Origin: RGIG3009 sp045595445
Lineage (GTDB): Bacteria; Bacillota; Clostridia; Oscillospirales; Acutalibacteraceae
Assembly: GCA_045595445.1 (NCBI GenBank)
Contig: JAZOAK010000007.1
Coordinates: forward strand, 1 to 64,000
Length of the DNA: 64,000 nt
Direction: 5' to 3'
Shown here in pieces: positions 31,821 through 41,046 of this stretch. The position numbers and the translations under genes were made by a program. How positions within the stretch are numbered: position 1 is the first letter of the stretch; the number at the start of each line of letters is the position of its first letter. Below the pieces are notes generated by a model that was not told where the DNA came from, did not search any database, and worked only from the letters and a program-made list of their open reading frames with translations.

Positions 31821-34196
31821 TTATTTCATCTCCACGATCGTCACACCGGTCTCGCCCTCGCCATACAGCCCTAAACGGAACGATTTCACCCCGACACACG
31901 ATTTCAAATGCGCGTGCACCGCCGCGCGCAGAGCACCGGTGCCTTTTCCGTGAATAATGGTCAGCCGATCCAATCCGCCAAGCCGCGCGTTATCCAAAAA
32001 TCGATCCACTTCCAATAACGCCTCGTCGGTGGTTTGCCCGCGCAGATCCAATTCGGTCTGTGCACGGCGGGTGGAACGCGACACGTCTGCATACACGCCG
32101 CCCTTTGCCTTCGCGGCGGGAGCGGTCGTTTTCTCAATCAAGCGCAGATTATCAAGCGTCACACGCGTGCGAATGATGCCCGCCTGTACCTCTACGGTAC
32201 CGTTTGTATCAGGGAGCGCCGCTACCACGGCAGCTTTATCAATATCAACGATCAACACCTCGTCTCCCACTTTCAGCGGTCGCGGCAACCGGTACGTGCT
32301 GCGCGGCTTTTGCGTGACGGGGTCAATATCGTCTTCCAGTTTATTCAGCCTACTGCGCAGCTGTGAGCGAGCCGCGGCGGCTTTTTTGGAAAAATCCGCG
32401 GTGTTTTTCTGTTTGCGTAACGCATCCAGTTCGGCAATCAACTGTTCCGCATCGTGCCGCGCGCGCTCCACCACGCGACGCGCTTCGTCACGGGCATCGT
32501 CCAACTCGCGCTCTTTCTCTGCCTGCAAAGCCGCCAACTGCTCGGTGGCGGTTTCGTTGGCACGCTGTGCGGCACGCGTGGCGGCTTTGGCTTCTTCCAA
32601 TTCCTTTTCGAGCGTCAGCCGTTTTTCTTCGAGCGCGATCACGACCTCCTCCAAACGGCGGTCGTCACCCGACACAAGCGACTGTGCGCGCTGTACCAAC
32701 GCGGAATCCATACCCAACCGTTCGCTGATCGCAAACGCGTTGGAACGTCCCGGCACCCCCACCATCAAGCGGTACGTCGGGCGGAGCGATTCCACGTCAA
32801 ATTCACAACTGCCGTTTTCCACGCCCTCGGTCTGGATGGCATACGCTTTCATTTCCGCATAGTGCGTGGTCGCCGCGATTCGCGCTCCTTGTGCGCGCAA
32901 GCGTTCCACCATCGCAGTCGCCAGCGCAGCACCCTCCACGGGATCGGTGCCCGCACCAAGTTCGTCCAGCAATACCAAACTATGTTCATCCGCTTCGCCT
33001 AAAATGCGGATCAAGTTCGTCATGTGCGCCGAAAACGTCGATAACGATTGTTCAATGGACTGCTCGTCCCCAATATCGGCAAGCACGGTACGGAACACGG
33101 ATAAACGACTACCGTCACGCACCGGCGGCATGAGCCCGCACATCACCATTAAGGTAAGCAACCCGATGGTCTTTAAGGTAACAGTCTTACCGCCCGTGTT
33201 GGGACCCGTGATCACCAACGTATCAAAACTGCCGCCGAGTTGAACGTCGATCGGCACAACTTTTTGGGGATCAATGAGCGGATGGCGCGCTTTGTTCAGC
33301 ACGATGTGTCCGTCGTCGGTCACCTGCGGAACAGAGGCTTTCATCTGATAACCGAGCCGTGCTTTGGCAAAGATCAGATCAATGCCGACAAGCACCGTAT
33401 AATCGTCGATGATCGCATCGGCAAACGAGCCCACCTCGGCGGATAACGCAGTGATGATACGCTCGATCTCCGCCGCTTCTTGCGATTCCAGTACTTTTAA
33501 TTCGTTGTTGGCTTCCACCGCGCCCATCGGCTCGATAAACACCGTCGCCCCCGACGAGGAAGTGTCGTGTACGAGCCCCGCAATGGTGGAGCGATGTTCC
33601 GCCTTGACCGGCACCACAAACCGCCCGCCACGAATGGTGACGATCGGCTCTTGCAACGCTTTTTGCGCCGTTTGCGAATGGATCAGTTTGTCCAACTGAT
33701 CCCGCACTTTCGCAGATGCCGCCCGCATCTTGCGGCGAATGGTATACAGTTCCGGCGAGGCATTATCGCTGATCTCGTCCTCCGACAACACGGTGGTGCG
33801 GATACGCTCTTCCAAAAATTTATTGGGCGACAAGGACATAAAACGATCGTCGAGGCACGTACCCATCCCCTCGCAATGCGAATGCCATTCCTGCACCGAA
33901 CGGATGCCGCGCAGCGTACCCGCCACGCGCAACAACTCCGCGAGCGTCAGCATCGCGCCCGCCCCGGCACGACGCAGCGCATTGGATACGTTTTTGACGT
34001 CGCCAAACGGCGGCGCACCGAATTTTGCCATCAGACAAAATGCCGCGTCCGTATCGTTAAGTAAGCGCTGCACCTCAGCGAGATACGGCGACGGCTGCAA
34101 TGCGCGCGCCGCCTCTGCCGCGTCCTCGCAGGTTGCCTGCGCCGCCAACAGTTCCAGCACCTTATCCAGTTCCAATGCACGATAATGCTTGTTCAT
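31821..34196 (-). CDS. mutS2: MutS2 endonuclease / ribosome-rescue ATPase
   Basis: 791 residues. Core and clamp helices come first, then the ABC ATPase with Walker A ITGPNTGGKTVTLKTIG and Walker B LVLLDELGAGTDPVEG. A long coiled coil (about 510-600, rich in Glu/Ala/Arg) follows, and the C-terminal Smr nuclease domain contains LDLRGQTTDEAL and IIHGKGTGALR. Known to suppress recombination and to act on collided ribosomes in Bacillus. Full length for the family. Followed by the coupled HAD gene. Confidence 0.95.
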   Translation of the reverse strand: MNKHYRALELDKVLELLAAQATCEDAAEAARALQPSPYLAEVQRLLNDTDAAFCLMAKFGAPPFGDVKNVSNALRRAGAGAMLTLAELLRVAGTLRGIRSVQEWHSHCEGMGTCLDDRFMSLSPNKFLEERIRTTVLSEDEISDNASPELYTIRRKMRAASAKVRDQLDKLIHSQTAQKALQEPIVTIRGGRFVVPVKAEHRSTIAGLVHDTSSSGATVFIEPMGAVEANNELKVLESQEAAEIERIITALSAEVGSFADAIIDDYTVLVGIDLIFAKARLGYQMKASVPQVTDDGHIVLNKARHPLIDPQKVVPIDVQLGGSFDTLVITGPNTGGKTVTLKTIGLLTLMVMCGLMPPVRDGSRLSVFRTVLADIGDEQSIEQSLSTFSAHMTNLIRILGEADEHSLVLLDELGAGTDPVEGAALATAMVERLRAQGARIAATTHYAEMKAYAIQTEGVENGSCEFDVESLRPTYRLMVGVPGRSNAFAISERLGMDSALVQRAQSLVSGDDRRLEEVVIALEEKRLTLEKELEEAKAATRAAQRANETATEQLAALQAEKERELDDARDEARRVVERARHDAEQLIAELDALRKQKNTADFSKKAAAARSQLRSRLNKLEDDIDPVTQKPRSTYRLPRPLKVGDEVLIVDIDKAAVVAALPDTNGTVEVQAGIIRTRVTLDNLRLIEKTTAPAAKAKGGVYADVSRSTRRAQTELDLRGQTTDEALLEVDRFLDNARLGGLDRLTIIHGKGTGALRAAVHAHLKSCVGVKSFRLGLYGEGETGVTIVEMK

Positions 34197-34208
34197 GGTT
34201 GCTATCCT

Positions 34209-34940
34209 TTATCCTAAACTGTGATAAAATTCTAACGTGTGAAATCCACGGTTTAACTGCGCCAACAGAAAGCGTTCCACCGCATCGCCGAGCATCGCCG
34301 TATCCGCCTCGGGCAAGGTAAAGGCAAAACATTTCTCAAACGGCGCGTACACGATATGTCGCAGCGCCGCAAGCGTCCCCGCCGAAATCGGCAAGACATC
34401 GGCAGCGCCGTGCTGTTCGCAGGTCACTTCTCCTCGAAGCGGCGAGAACCGCGTACACTCTTGCGTATCGCACCGAGCACACCCCGCCACCGCGGGCATG
34501 TACCCCGCTTTACACAACAGCCGCAACTCGGTCACGGCTTTGACGAGTGGCAACGACCGCGTTCCCACCGACAAATAATGCAACGCGTTTAGCAACAAAC
34601 GCAATTCTTCCTCGGCTTCTTCCTCAGCAGGTGCCAGCACACCCGCGAGTTCACAAAAATACTGCGCAAGGGCGAGTTTCTCTAAATCTCCCCGCACCTC
34701 AAAAAACACCTGCAACGGTTCGGCATCGTCCACTATGTATTTTTCCCGCCCTTTATACAAGGAAAGACGGGAATAGCAAAGGAGCTGTGTCGCACTGCCG
34801 TTGCGGTTTTTCAGTTGTCTGGCGCCCCGCACCGACGCGCGGATAACGCCGAGATCGCGTGTCAGCGCCGTCACAAAACGGTCCGACTCGCCAACCGTAT
34901 TATTTTCGCGTATGATCAATGCGTCGGTCGTCAGTTTCAT
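34209..34940 (-). CDS. recO: DNA repair protein RecO
   Basis: 243 residues. N-terminal OB fold (DALIIRENNTVGESDRFVTAL) and a helical C-terminal domain with the zinc-type cysteines CARCDTQECTRFSP (CxxC ... C) conserved in Firmicutes. Mediates RecA loading with RecR. Its start lies within the end of the yqzL-like ORF (41-nt overlap). Confidence 0.93.
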   Translation of the reverse strand: MKLTTDALIIRENNTVGESDRFVTALTRDLGVIRASVRGARQLKNRNGSATQLLCYSRLSLYKGREKYIVDDAEPLQVFFEVRGDLEKLALAQYFCELAGVLAPAEEEAEEELRLLLNALHYLSVGTRSLPLVKAVTELRLLCKAGYMPAVAGCARCDTQECTRFSPLRGEVTCEQHGAADVLPISAGTLAALRHIVYAPFEKCFAFTLPEADTAMLGDAVERFLLAQLNRGFHTLEFYHSLG

Positions 34941-35067
34941 GCGACTTCTCCTGCTTATTCTCTACGGAATTTTCACCGTGTCCGTACACGTCCACCCCGC
35001 AATAGCGCAGGTAATCGTGTACCTTTCCGGTTTTCTGAAAGGTTGCCCATAATTTGTCTTGATCCAT
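34900..35067 (-). CDS. yqzL: YqzL-like small protein
   Basis: 55 codons. The start MDQDKLWATFQKTGKVHDYL matches the YqzL pattern (LW..F..TG....YL), and the position between era and recO is that of yqzL in Bacillus and many Clostridia. The charged C-terminal half (about 30-55) is longer than usual. It overlaps recO by 41 nt in another frame. Function unknown. Confidence 0.7.
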   Translation of the reverse strand: MDQDKLWATFQKTGKVHDYLRYCGVDVYGHGENSVENKQEKSHETDDRRIDHTRK

Positions 35068-35132
35068 CTTTCCGCCGCCTCCGTTCAGTATTACTTTGAA
35101 CGAAAACGAGACGTTCCATACATAGAAAAATT

Positions 35133-36032
35133 TTACAACCGATACCCAAATCCGTTAAGAAGTCCCTGACGGTTGCGCCAGTCCTCTTTCACTTTCACCC
35201 AGCATTGCAAATTCACGTGTGCGTCAAGCGCTTTTTCCATTTCCGCGCGCGCCGCCGTGGAAATGCGTTTGAGCATCGCGCCCTTTTTGCCGATCACCAT
35301 GCCCTTGTGGGTATCCCGCTCACAGAAGATCTCCGCATCGATATCCAAAATGACTCCGCGCTCGGTTTCGCGCTCTTCCATGCGTTCAATGACGACGGCG
35401 ATCCCGTGCGGGATCTCGTCGCGCAGCGAAAGCAGCATCTGCTCGCGCAGAAGTTCCGCCGCCAACACCTTTTCCGGCTGATCGCTGACAGCGTCCGCGG
35501 GGAAAAAGTGCGGGCTTTCAAAGGTGTATTTGGTAAGCTCGGCAAGTAGCTCGTCTGCGCCCTCACCCGTCAAAGCAGATACCGGCAATATTGCCTCAAA
35601 GCTGAATTCCTGCCGCCAGGCATCGATGCAGGTGAGCAGCGTCGCTTTGTCCTCCACCGTGTCGATCTTATTGATCACCAAGAGTACCGGCAATTGTTGC
35701 GCGCGGAATTTTTGAAGCAACTCGCGCTCCGCATCCCGCACGGTAGCGGTCGGTTCCACGACGAGCACTCCCACGTCCACACCGTTCATGGCTTCACCGA
35801 TGGATTTCACCATAAAATCGCCAAGTCTGGTGCGAGGCCGATGCGTACCGGGCGTGTCCAAGAAAACCAGTTGTACCGACTCGCGCGTGAGAACACCCAT
35901 AATGCGGTTACGCGTGGTCTGCGGCTTGTCCGACACGATGGCAACCTTTTGTCCCACCAAGGTGTTCAGCAGCGACGATTTCCCCACGTTCGGTCGACCG
36001 ACCAACGCGATAAAAGCAGAGGTTGTTTCCAT
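35133..36032 (-). CDS. era: GTPase Era
   Basis: 299 residues; binds the 3' end of 16S rRNA in 30S maturation. G1 is GRPNVGKSS, G3 is DTPG (FLDTPGTHRPR), G4 is NKID, and the C-terminal KH domain holds GMVIGKKGAMLKRI. The ATG at 36032 overlaps the dgkA stop as TAATG, and GGAG lies 9 nt upstream, which decides against the in-frame ATG at 36053. Confidence 0.95.
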   Translation of the reverse strand: METTSAFIALVGRPNVGKSSLLNTLVGQKVAIVSDKPQTTRNRIMGVLTRESVQLVFLDTPGTHRPRTRLGDFMVKSIGEAMNGVDVGVLVVEPTATVRDAERELLQKFRAQQLPVLLVINKIDTVEDKATLLTCIDAWRQEFSFEAILPVSALTGEGADELLAELTKYTFESPHFFPADAVSDQPEKVLAAELLREQMLLSLRDEIPHGIAVVIERMEERETERGVILDIDAEIFCERDTHKGMVIGKKGAMLKRISTAARAEMEKALDAHVNLQCWVKVKEDWRNRQGLLNGFGYRL

Positions 36033-36502
36033 TACTTTGCTCTCCATTTCCAAACAAACAGCACCGCCGGCACAGCAGACAGCGCCAATAAAATAGGCTT
36101 AACGATATGGTTGCCCCAATCGGCAAAAACGGCAAACCAGATCTCCGGTTTCCAAAACAAGAAGACCGCCACCGCCACCGCGGCAATCGCCGCTACAAGC
36201 ACCGCGCCCGCCGCCATATCCTTGGCAGCACCGGCAAGCGGATGTTGTTCGGTGGAAACGCGATCAATCGCACGCTCCACCGCCGAATTGAAAAGTTCCG
36301 CTGTCAGTACACCGCCGATGGTCAAAGCAAGCAACGCACCCTCGGCGCGGCTCAGCGAAAAGCACGGTGTGAACAAGCATACGTAAAAGGCAATCACCAG
36401 ATGAAACCGAAAATGCCATTCTTCGCGCATACACCGCCACACGCCGCGTGCCGCCCACGCAAAACCTTTAAGGATATGTGATCCCTTAATCTTCGAGCAC
36501 AT
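36032..36502 (-). CDS. dgkA: undecaprenol/diacylglycerol kinase
   Basis: 156 residues with the DgkA pattern: an amphipathic start (KGFAWAARGVWRCMREEWHFRFH), split here as FAWAARGVWRCMREEW; then three helices, with the catalytic segment ELFNSAVERAIDRVS and the following HPLAGAAKDMAAGAV. Recycles lipid carriers by phosphorylation. Longer than the usual 120-130 residues through an extra C-terminal helix. Overlaps ybeY by 17 nt and era by the stop/start pair. Confidence 0.92.
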   Translation of the reverse strand: MCSKIKGSHILKGFAWAARGVWRCMREEWHFRFHLVIAFYVCLFTPCFSLSRAEGALLALTIGGVLTAELFNSAVERAIDRVSTEQHPLAGAAKDMAAGAVLVAAIAAVAVAVFLFWKPEIWFAVFADWGNHIVKPILLALSAVPAVLFVWKWRAK

Positions 36503-36989
36503 AACTACTCCCGCGGGGCAAGCCCACCTGTTTCATGACGGTTTCTTCCTTTTCACGCATACGCACGGCTTCCATGCCGCCCTGCACGTGATCATACCCG
36601 AGCAGATGAAGCATGGAATGTACGGTCAAATACCCTACCTCGCGGTTAAAGCTGTGTCCGTAATCCTCCGCCTGCTGTTCCGCTCTCTCCAAGGAAATCA
36701 TAATGTTCCCCAACAGGATCTCACCGGTTTCGGGATGCCGATCGTATTCGCCGTTTTCCCCGAGCGGGAACGAGAGGACGTCGGTCGGCGCATCAATGCC
36801 GCGCTGTTCCAAATTCACTTGATGAATACGGTCATTATCCACGAGCGTCACGTCCACTTGTACGCTGCCGTCCACGTTTTCCAACTCCAACACCGCGTGA
36901 CAGCAACGGCGGATGAGCATACGAAGTCCCGTCGGGATCTTAAAGGCTTTTTGTTGGTTTTCAATATCTACCCGCAGTTTTTTGAGCAT
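36486..36989 (-). CDS. ybeY: rRNA endoribonuclease YbeY
   Basis: 167 residues; metal-dependent RNase in 16S rRNA maturation. The zinc triad is HSMLHLLGYDH (HxxxHxxxxxH). Start MLKKLRVDIENQQ at 36989 with GAGGAG 5 nt upstream; the reading frame runs further upstream but without similarity. It starts inside the end of phoH (29-nt overlap). Confidence 0.94.
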   Translation of the reverse strand: MLKKLRVDIENQQKAFKIPTGLRMLIRRCCHAVLELENVDGSVQVDVTLVDNDRIHQVNLEQRGIDAPTDVLSFPLGENGEYDRHPETGEILLGNIMISLERAEQQAEDYGHSFNREVGYLTVHSMLHLLGYDHVQGGMEAVRMREKEETVMKQVGLPRGSSYVLED

Positions 36990-37962
36990 TTCGACTCCTC
37001 TTTTCTTCCTTGTTTTTTTCATAGCGTTCATACGCTTCAATAATGCGCTGCACCAACTGATGCCGCACCACGTCTTTTTGCGTAAAGGTGCAAATGGACA
37101 CGTCCTCCACACCTTTGAGTACCCGCATAACCTCACGCAAACCGCTTTGTTTGCCGGACGGTAAGTCGATCTGCGTAATATCACCGGTCACCACCATCTT
37201 GGAATTAAACCCAAGACGCGTCAAAAACATCTTCATCTGCTCAGGGGTCGTGTTTTGCGCTTCATCCAGGATCACAAAACTGTCATCAAGCGTTCGTCCG
37301 CGCATATACGCGAGCGGTGCAATCTCGATATTACCGCGCTCCAAATACTTCTGATAAGTTTCGGTACCCAGCATATCAAACAACGCGTCGTACAGCGGCC
37401 GCAGATACGGATCGACCTTGGATTGCAGATCACCGGGTAAAAACCCAAGTTTTTCGCCCGCCTCCACCGCGGGACGCGTCAAAATGATACGGTTGACCTG
37501 CTTGGCGCGGAACGCTTCCACCGCCATCGCCACCGCCAAATACGTCTTGCCCGTACCGGCAGGACCGATGCCGAGCACCACCGTATTCTCGCGAATCGCC
37601 TCCACGTATTGCTTTTGTCCCAACGTTTTGGGCTTGATGGGACGCCCTTTGGCGGTGATGCAAATGCTGTCACCGGTAAGCGCGGGCAACTGATCGTCGG
37701 TGCCCTCGCTGACAAGCATCAGTACGTACCGCACGTTCTGCTCGGTCAACTGCTCACCGCGGTTGAGAAGTTGCAGCAGCCCTTCGATCGCACGCGTGGC
37801 TTTGGCAACCGCCTCCGGCTCGCCGCTGACTTTCAAATCGCTATCGCGACTCAAAATGGCAACTCCGAACTGCTGCTCGATCAACCGAATATTCTCGTCA
37901 AAATTTCCAAACAGCGCCACCGCCTGCTCCATGCGGTCCACGTTAATCATTTGTTCTATCAT
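36961..37962 (-). CDS. phoH: PhoH-like ATPase
   Basis: 333 residues. N-terminal KH-like region (about 20-90), then Walker A GPAGTGKTYLAVAMA and Walker B SFVILDEAQNTTPEQMK, with GDITQIDLP. Helicase-like ATPase often beside ybeY. There is no strong ribosome site, and the first Met could also be residue 5 or 11, so the start is uncertain. Confidence 0.93.
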   Translation of the reverse strand: MIEQMINVDRMEQAVALFGNFDENIRLIEQQFGVAILSRDSDLKVSGEPEAVAKATRAIEGLLQLLNRGEQLTEQNVRYVLMLVSEGTDDQLPALTGDSICITAKGRPIKPKTLGQKQYVEAIRENTVVLGIGPAGTGKTYLAVAMAVEAFRAKQVNRIILTRPAVEAGEKLGFLPGDLQSKVDPYLRPLYDALFDMLGTETYQKYLERGNIEIAPLAYMRGRTLDDSFVILDEAQNTTPEQMKMFLTRLGFNSKMVVTGDITQIDLPSGKQSGLREVMRVLKGVEDVSICTFTQKDVVRHQLVQRIIEAYERYEKNKEEKRSRNAQKTAGRY

Positions 37963-38045
37963 AAGGTGACACGACCCTTGTGTTTTTTAATCATGTTATT
38001 ATACCACAAAAAAACGCAGTTGTCATCAAAAAAACTATGAATTTT

Positions 38046-39194
38046 TCATTTCTGTTGCCGTTCAAGCGACCTTGTCTCTCCGATTTCTTCCAAACACGTA
38101 TACGTGCCCGTTAGCACCCAACCCTCGTCTGTTTTCCGTTCGGTCACGTTCTCGGCTTCGATCATCACGTCCAACGCACCGACTGCCTCGGCAAGTCGCG
38201 CGTGCGCCACGGTTCGCGCCTCGGTTTCGCTTCGTGTACAAATCACCGTTTCGTCAAAGGTAAGCCGCGTCACCTCCATCCCGACAGGCAGCGCCTTGCC
38301 ACCCGCACACAGGGGATAGTGAAGCCGCTCTTGTGTATACGTTCCCTCTATGTCTGCCGCGGCATACAATGGGATCCGCCACCCAAACAGATACAGACAG
38401 GGGCGGGAGATGGTGCGCGGGGTAGGACTCGGTATCCTCTCCGCAAACGGCACGGTAACTGTCAGCGTGCGTGTGGTGCGCGCCGTCACCACCCCCGCGG
38501 CGTGTTTGAGCAACGGACCGACCTTACTGTCCATCACACCGCTGATGAGCAGCGTACCCTCGGTCACCGCATCCCCCACCTTCACCATGCTTTGCCCGCT
38601 CACGGCATCCACCCGCACGATCACGCCGTCGCGCGCAGCAACGACGTTTGCGGGTTCATCAGGCGCGATGGGCTGTGCTTGTTGCCGTTCCCTGACTTCC
38701 ACCGTCGCCGTGCTTCCCTCAACGTTCACCGTCAGCCATACAATATCGGGCAACCGCTCCAACGCCGTCAATTGCAACGCGGGCAGATCCATGACGGCGG
38801 GCGAGGCACCTTCGTAAATGCCGAGGGGCCGGAGCACCTCACGGATCGCTTCATCCGTCACCTGCTCGTTCCCCACAATACGCACGATCCACACGCGGGA
38901 AGATAACAGTTGCAGCAACAACACAAACACAAGCGTCCCCGCCAAAAGTCCCCACCGCAAACGAAACGGGCGCAACAAAAACGGTAATCCGCACCGTTCT
39001 CTTACTCGCATCCGCACCGACGCGGCTCGCGCTGCAACGCGCAACGTGCGATAGTCTGCCGCCTTACAGCGACAAAACAGCGAAATACCGCGGCGGGATA
39101 CGTCCCACAACGCCACCTCGCGCCCCGCCGCTTCGTTCAAAAACCGTTCTGGAAACCCACCTTCACACTCGATGAGTACGGTCGCTGCGAACAT
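38046..39194 (-). CDS. yqfD: sporulation protein YqfD
   Basis: 382 residues. A cytoplasmic N-domain with GISLFCRCKAADY, one strong membrane helix (about 82-100, LLAGTLVFVLLLQLLSS), and an extracytoplasmic part beginning VWIVRIVGNEQVTDEAIREVL. Made in the mother cell during engulfment in Bacillus. Follows yqfC by 10 nt, and AGGAGG precedes the ATG. Confidence 0.93.
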   Translation of the reverse strand: MFAATVLIECEGGFPERFLNEAAGREVALWDVSRRGISLFCRCKAADYRTLRVAARAASVRMRVRERCGLPFLLRPFRLRWGLLAGTLVFVLLLQLLSSRVWIVRIVGNEQVTDEAIREVLRPLGIYEGASPAVMDLPALQLTALERLPDIVWLTVNVEGSTATVEVRERQQAQPIAPDEPANVVAARDGVIVRVDAVSGQSMVKVGDAVTEGTLLISGVMDSKVGPLLKHAAGVVTARTTRTLTVTVPFAERIPSPTPRTISRPCLYLFGWRIPLYAAADIEGTYTQERLHYPLCAGGKALPVGMEVTRLTFDETVICTRSETEARTVAHARLAEAVGALDVMIEAENVTERKTDEGWVLTGTYTCLEEIGETRSLERQQK

Positions 39195-39204
39195 GGTATC
39201 CCTC

Positions 39205-39483
39205 CTATAAAAACTCGATCGACAACACTCTGCCGGTAATCACCGCGCACGCGGGATTCAAACTGGTCATGCACAACTGTCGGCCGGTAAACCGCACCGT
39301 ACCGTCAGCGGTGCGTACTTGCAGTTGATCCTCGTCATATTTCACGATCCCCCGACACCCCTCGATCAACACTTGTCGGTTGCCGGACACCTCCATTCTG
39401 GCGGCGTTTGACAGTACACCGACCGGTATATCCAACGTTTTTTCCAGGGTTGATGAAATGGCGGCTCGCCTTTCACGTTTCAT
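39205..39483 (-). CDS. yqfC: sporulation protein YqfC
   Basis: 92 residues with the YabP/YqfC fold: NAARMEVSGNRQVLIEGCRGIVKY and the end LSIEFL (first part split: ARMEVSGNRQVLIEG). Always paired with yqfD in spore formers, as here. AGGAGGG precedes the ATG. A divergent ylbJ-type gene lies 92 nt away, so the spacer holds promoters for both sporulation units. Confidence 0.92.
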   Translation of the reverse strand: MKRERRAAISSTLEKTLDIPVGVLSNAARMEVSGNRQVLIEGCRGIVKYDEDQLQVRTADGTVRFTGRQLCMTSLNPACAVITGRVLSIEFL

Positions 39484-39575
39484 AACAGCGCCCTCCTTTT
39501 ATGAAATACCTATGATGGCACGGTGGGAATAATGCCGCCCGCCTACTACATATATAAAAGCGAGGAGGGATTCCA

Positions 39576-40676
39576 ATGTCGGCTTATCTCACTTTTCGCC
39601 CGCGAATACGCACCGCGTTGATCGGGATCGGGATCGTCTGCGGCGGCGCCGCCCTGCTCCTCCGTCCGGAAGCGGTGGCGGGCGGCATCAGCCGGGGGTT
39701 GACCGTGTGTTCGTCGGTCATCATTCCCTCGCTGTTTCCGTTTTTGGTGCTGGGATCGCTGTTATCCAAATCCGGAGTAGCGGCGGCGATCGGCAGTCGT
39801 TTGGAACGTATCACACGGCGGTTGTTCGGCTTGCCCGGCTGTTGTGCCGCAGGCATCCTCCTTGGGTTTATAGGCGGTTACCCCGCAGGCGGTGCGGTGG
39901 CAGGTGAATTGTTACGCAGCGAACAGATCACCCGCGACGAAGGGCAGCGGATGCTCCGCTTTTGCGTCTGCGCAGGACCCGGCTTTATCATCAGCACGGT
40001 CGGTGCGGGGCTGATGGGCAGTTCGTCATTCGGTGCCGTTCTGTTTGCCGCACATATCGCGGCGGCGTTGCTGCTCGGCATTGTCGGCGCACCGAAAGAC
40101 AGACGACACCACACCCCCACGCACACCACGCGTCGCCCGCCGTTGTCGCTGTCACAAGCCTTTGTGGACTCGGTTACAGCCGCGTGCCAATCGCTGCTTT
40201 CCATGTGCGGGTTTATTTTGCTGTTTTCGGGACTGCTCGCTCTCTTGGATACCACAACAGGCGAAAACCGCGTGGCAAGCGCCTTACTTGCCTGCCTTTT
40301 GGAAGTCAGTAGCGGTTGTGTCGCCGCCGCTAATCTCGGCGCGCTCTCGCCGTTTGTTCTCGGCTTTGCCGTTGGTTTCGGCGGAGTATCGGTGCATTGT
40401 CAGTTGGCATCCTCCCTCGTCGGCACGGGAGCGCTGACACCTGGCTTTTGGCTCGCACGTCTGCTGCATGGTGGCTTGACCGCCATACTGACGTTGCTTC
40501 TCCTCCGTTTGATCCCTGTCACCTTGCCGGTGTTCGGGACCTTTTCACCGACGGTGCACGCGGTCACCGATCACGTCGGAATTTCGGTGTTCCTGCTCAT
40601 ACTGTGCGGAATTTGGTTGCTTTCTGTTGACAAAGGAAGGCAAGTCACCTATAATAAAACCTATAAAAGGATGTGA
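39576..40676 (+). CDS. ylbJ: YlbJ-type sporulation integral membrane protein
   Basis: 366 residues with eight or so helices and the nucleoside-recognition (Gate) motif around GFIGGYPAGGAVAGELL, followed by FCVCAGPGFIISTVG. YlbJ is required for spore envelope formation in Bacillus. Divergence from yqfC-yqfD supports the assignment. GAGGAGG lies before the ATG. Confidence 0.88.
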   Translation: MSAYLTFRPRIRTALIGIGIVCGGAALLLRPEAVAGGISRGLTVCSSVIIPSLFPFLVLGSLLSKSGVAAAIGSRLERITRRLFGLPGCCAAGILLGFIGGYPAGGAVAGELLRSEQITRDEGQRMLRFCVCAGPGFIISTVGAGLMGSSSFGAVLFAAHIAAALLLGIVGAPKDRRHHTPTHTTRRPPLSLSQAFVDSVTAACQSLLSMCGFILLFSGLLALLDTTTGENRVASALLACLLEVSSGCVAAANLGALSPFVLGFAVGFGGVSVHCQLASSLVGTGALTPGFWLARLLHGGLTAILTLLLLRLIPVTLPVFGTFSPTVHAVTDHVGISVFLLILCGIWLLSVDKGRQVTYNKTYKRM

Positions 40677-40680
40677 CAGT

Positions 40681-40899
40681 ATGAAGCGGAAATTGTACGG
40701 CAATGCCATAACGCCGGTATGTGAAATCTGCGCGAACGGTCGGCGCTCGTCGGACGGTCGGGTGATTCTTTGCCTGCGCAAAGGCATCATGCAGCCCGAT
40801 GCACGCTGCCGCAAATTTCGGTATGATCCGCTGCGCCGTATTCCCTACATTCAACCGGAACTGCAAAGCTACACCGAAGCGGATTTTCGCTTAGATTAA
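40681..40899 (+). CDS. small cysteine-containing conserved protein
   Basis: 72 residues starting MKRKLYGNAITPVCEICANG, with four cysteines in a CxxC ... C ... C layout (VCEIC, ILCLRKG, ARCRKFRYDP), suggesting one zinc site. Similar small proteins occur in Clostridia, often beside ylbJ or spore genes, as I recall; no function known. The ATG at 40681 lies 4 nt after the ylbJ stop, so it is likely cotranslated with it. Confidence 0.65.
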   Translation: MKRKLYGNAITPVCEICANGRRSSDGRVILCLRKGIMQPDARCRKFRYDPLRRIPYIQPELQSYTEADFRLD

Positions 40900-40918
40900 A
40901 AAATTTTGCTTTTGCCTA

Positions 40919-40947
40919 TTGACAAGTCAAATCGGCTTTGTTATAAT
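40919..40947 (+). promoter_or_regulatory. consensus sigma-A promoter of the ylxM-ffh operon
   Basis: TTGACA, 17 nt, TATAAT: both boxes perfect. Probably the strongest promoter in the window. Confidence 0.88.
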
Positions 40948-40950
40948 GGC

Positions 40951-41003
40951 TGTAAAGCAAATTCCTTTACAGGAAACGCTTGGAAAAACCGAGCGTTTTT
41001 TAT
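40951..41003 (+). promoter_or_regulatory. structured leader with terminator-like hairpin before ylxM
   Basis: Right after the promoter come TGTAAAG / CTTTACA (40951-40971), then AAACGCT-TGGAAAAACCG-AGCGTTT and a T-run (40974-41003). The second is a plausible intrinsic terminator ahead of the first gene, so either attenuation or a short RNA is implied. No match to a riboswitch I know. Confidence 0.6.
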
Positions 41004-41046
41004 TTTGCGTATAGGGTAGCGCGAAATACCCTAAGGAGGGACAAGA

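Noticed and set aside
32454..33002. Plus-strand open frames inside mutS2
   Set aside because: Several long frames lie opposite mutS2, all rich in Arg/His/Ser, typical shadows of a GC-rich coding strand.
36486..37184. Extended ybeY from 37184
   Set aside because: The extension is the antisense-free overlap with phoH in another frame; YbeY similarity and the ribosome site begin at 36989.
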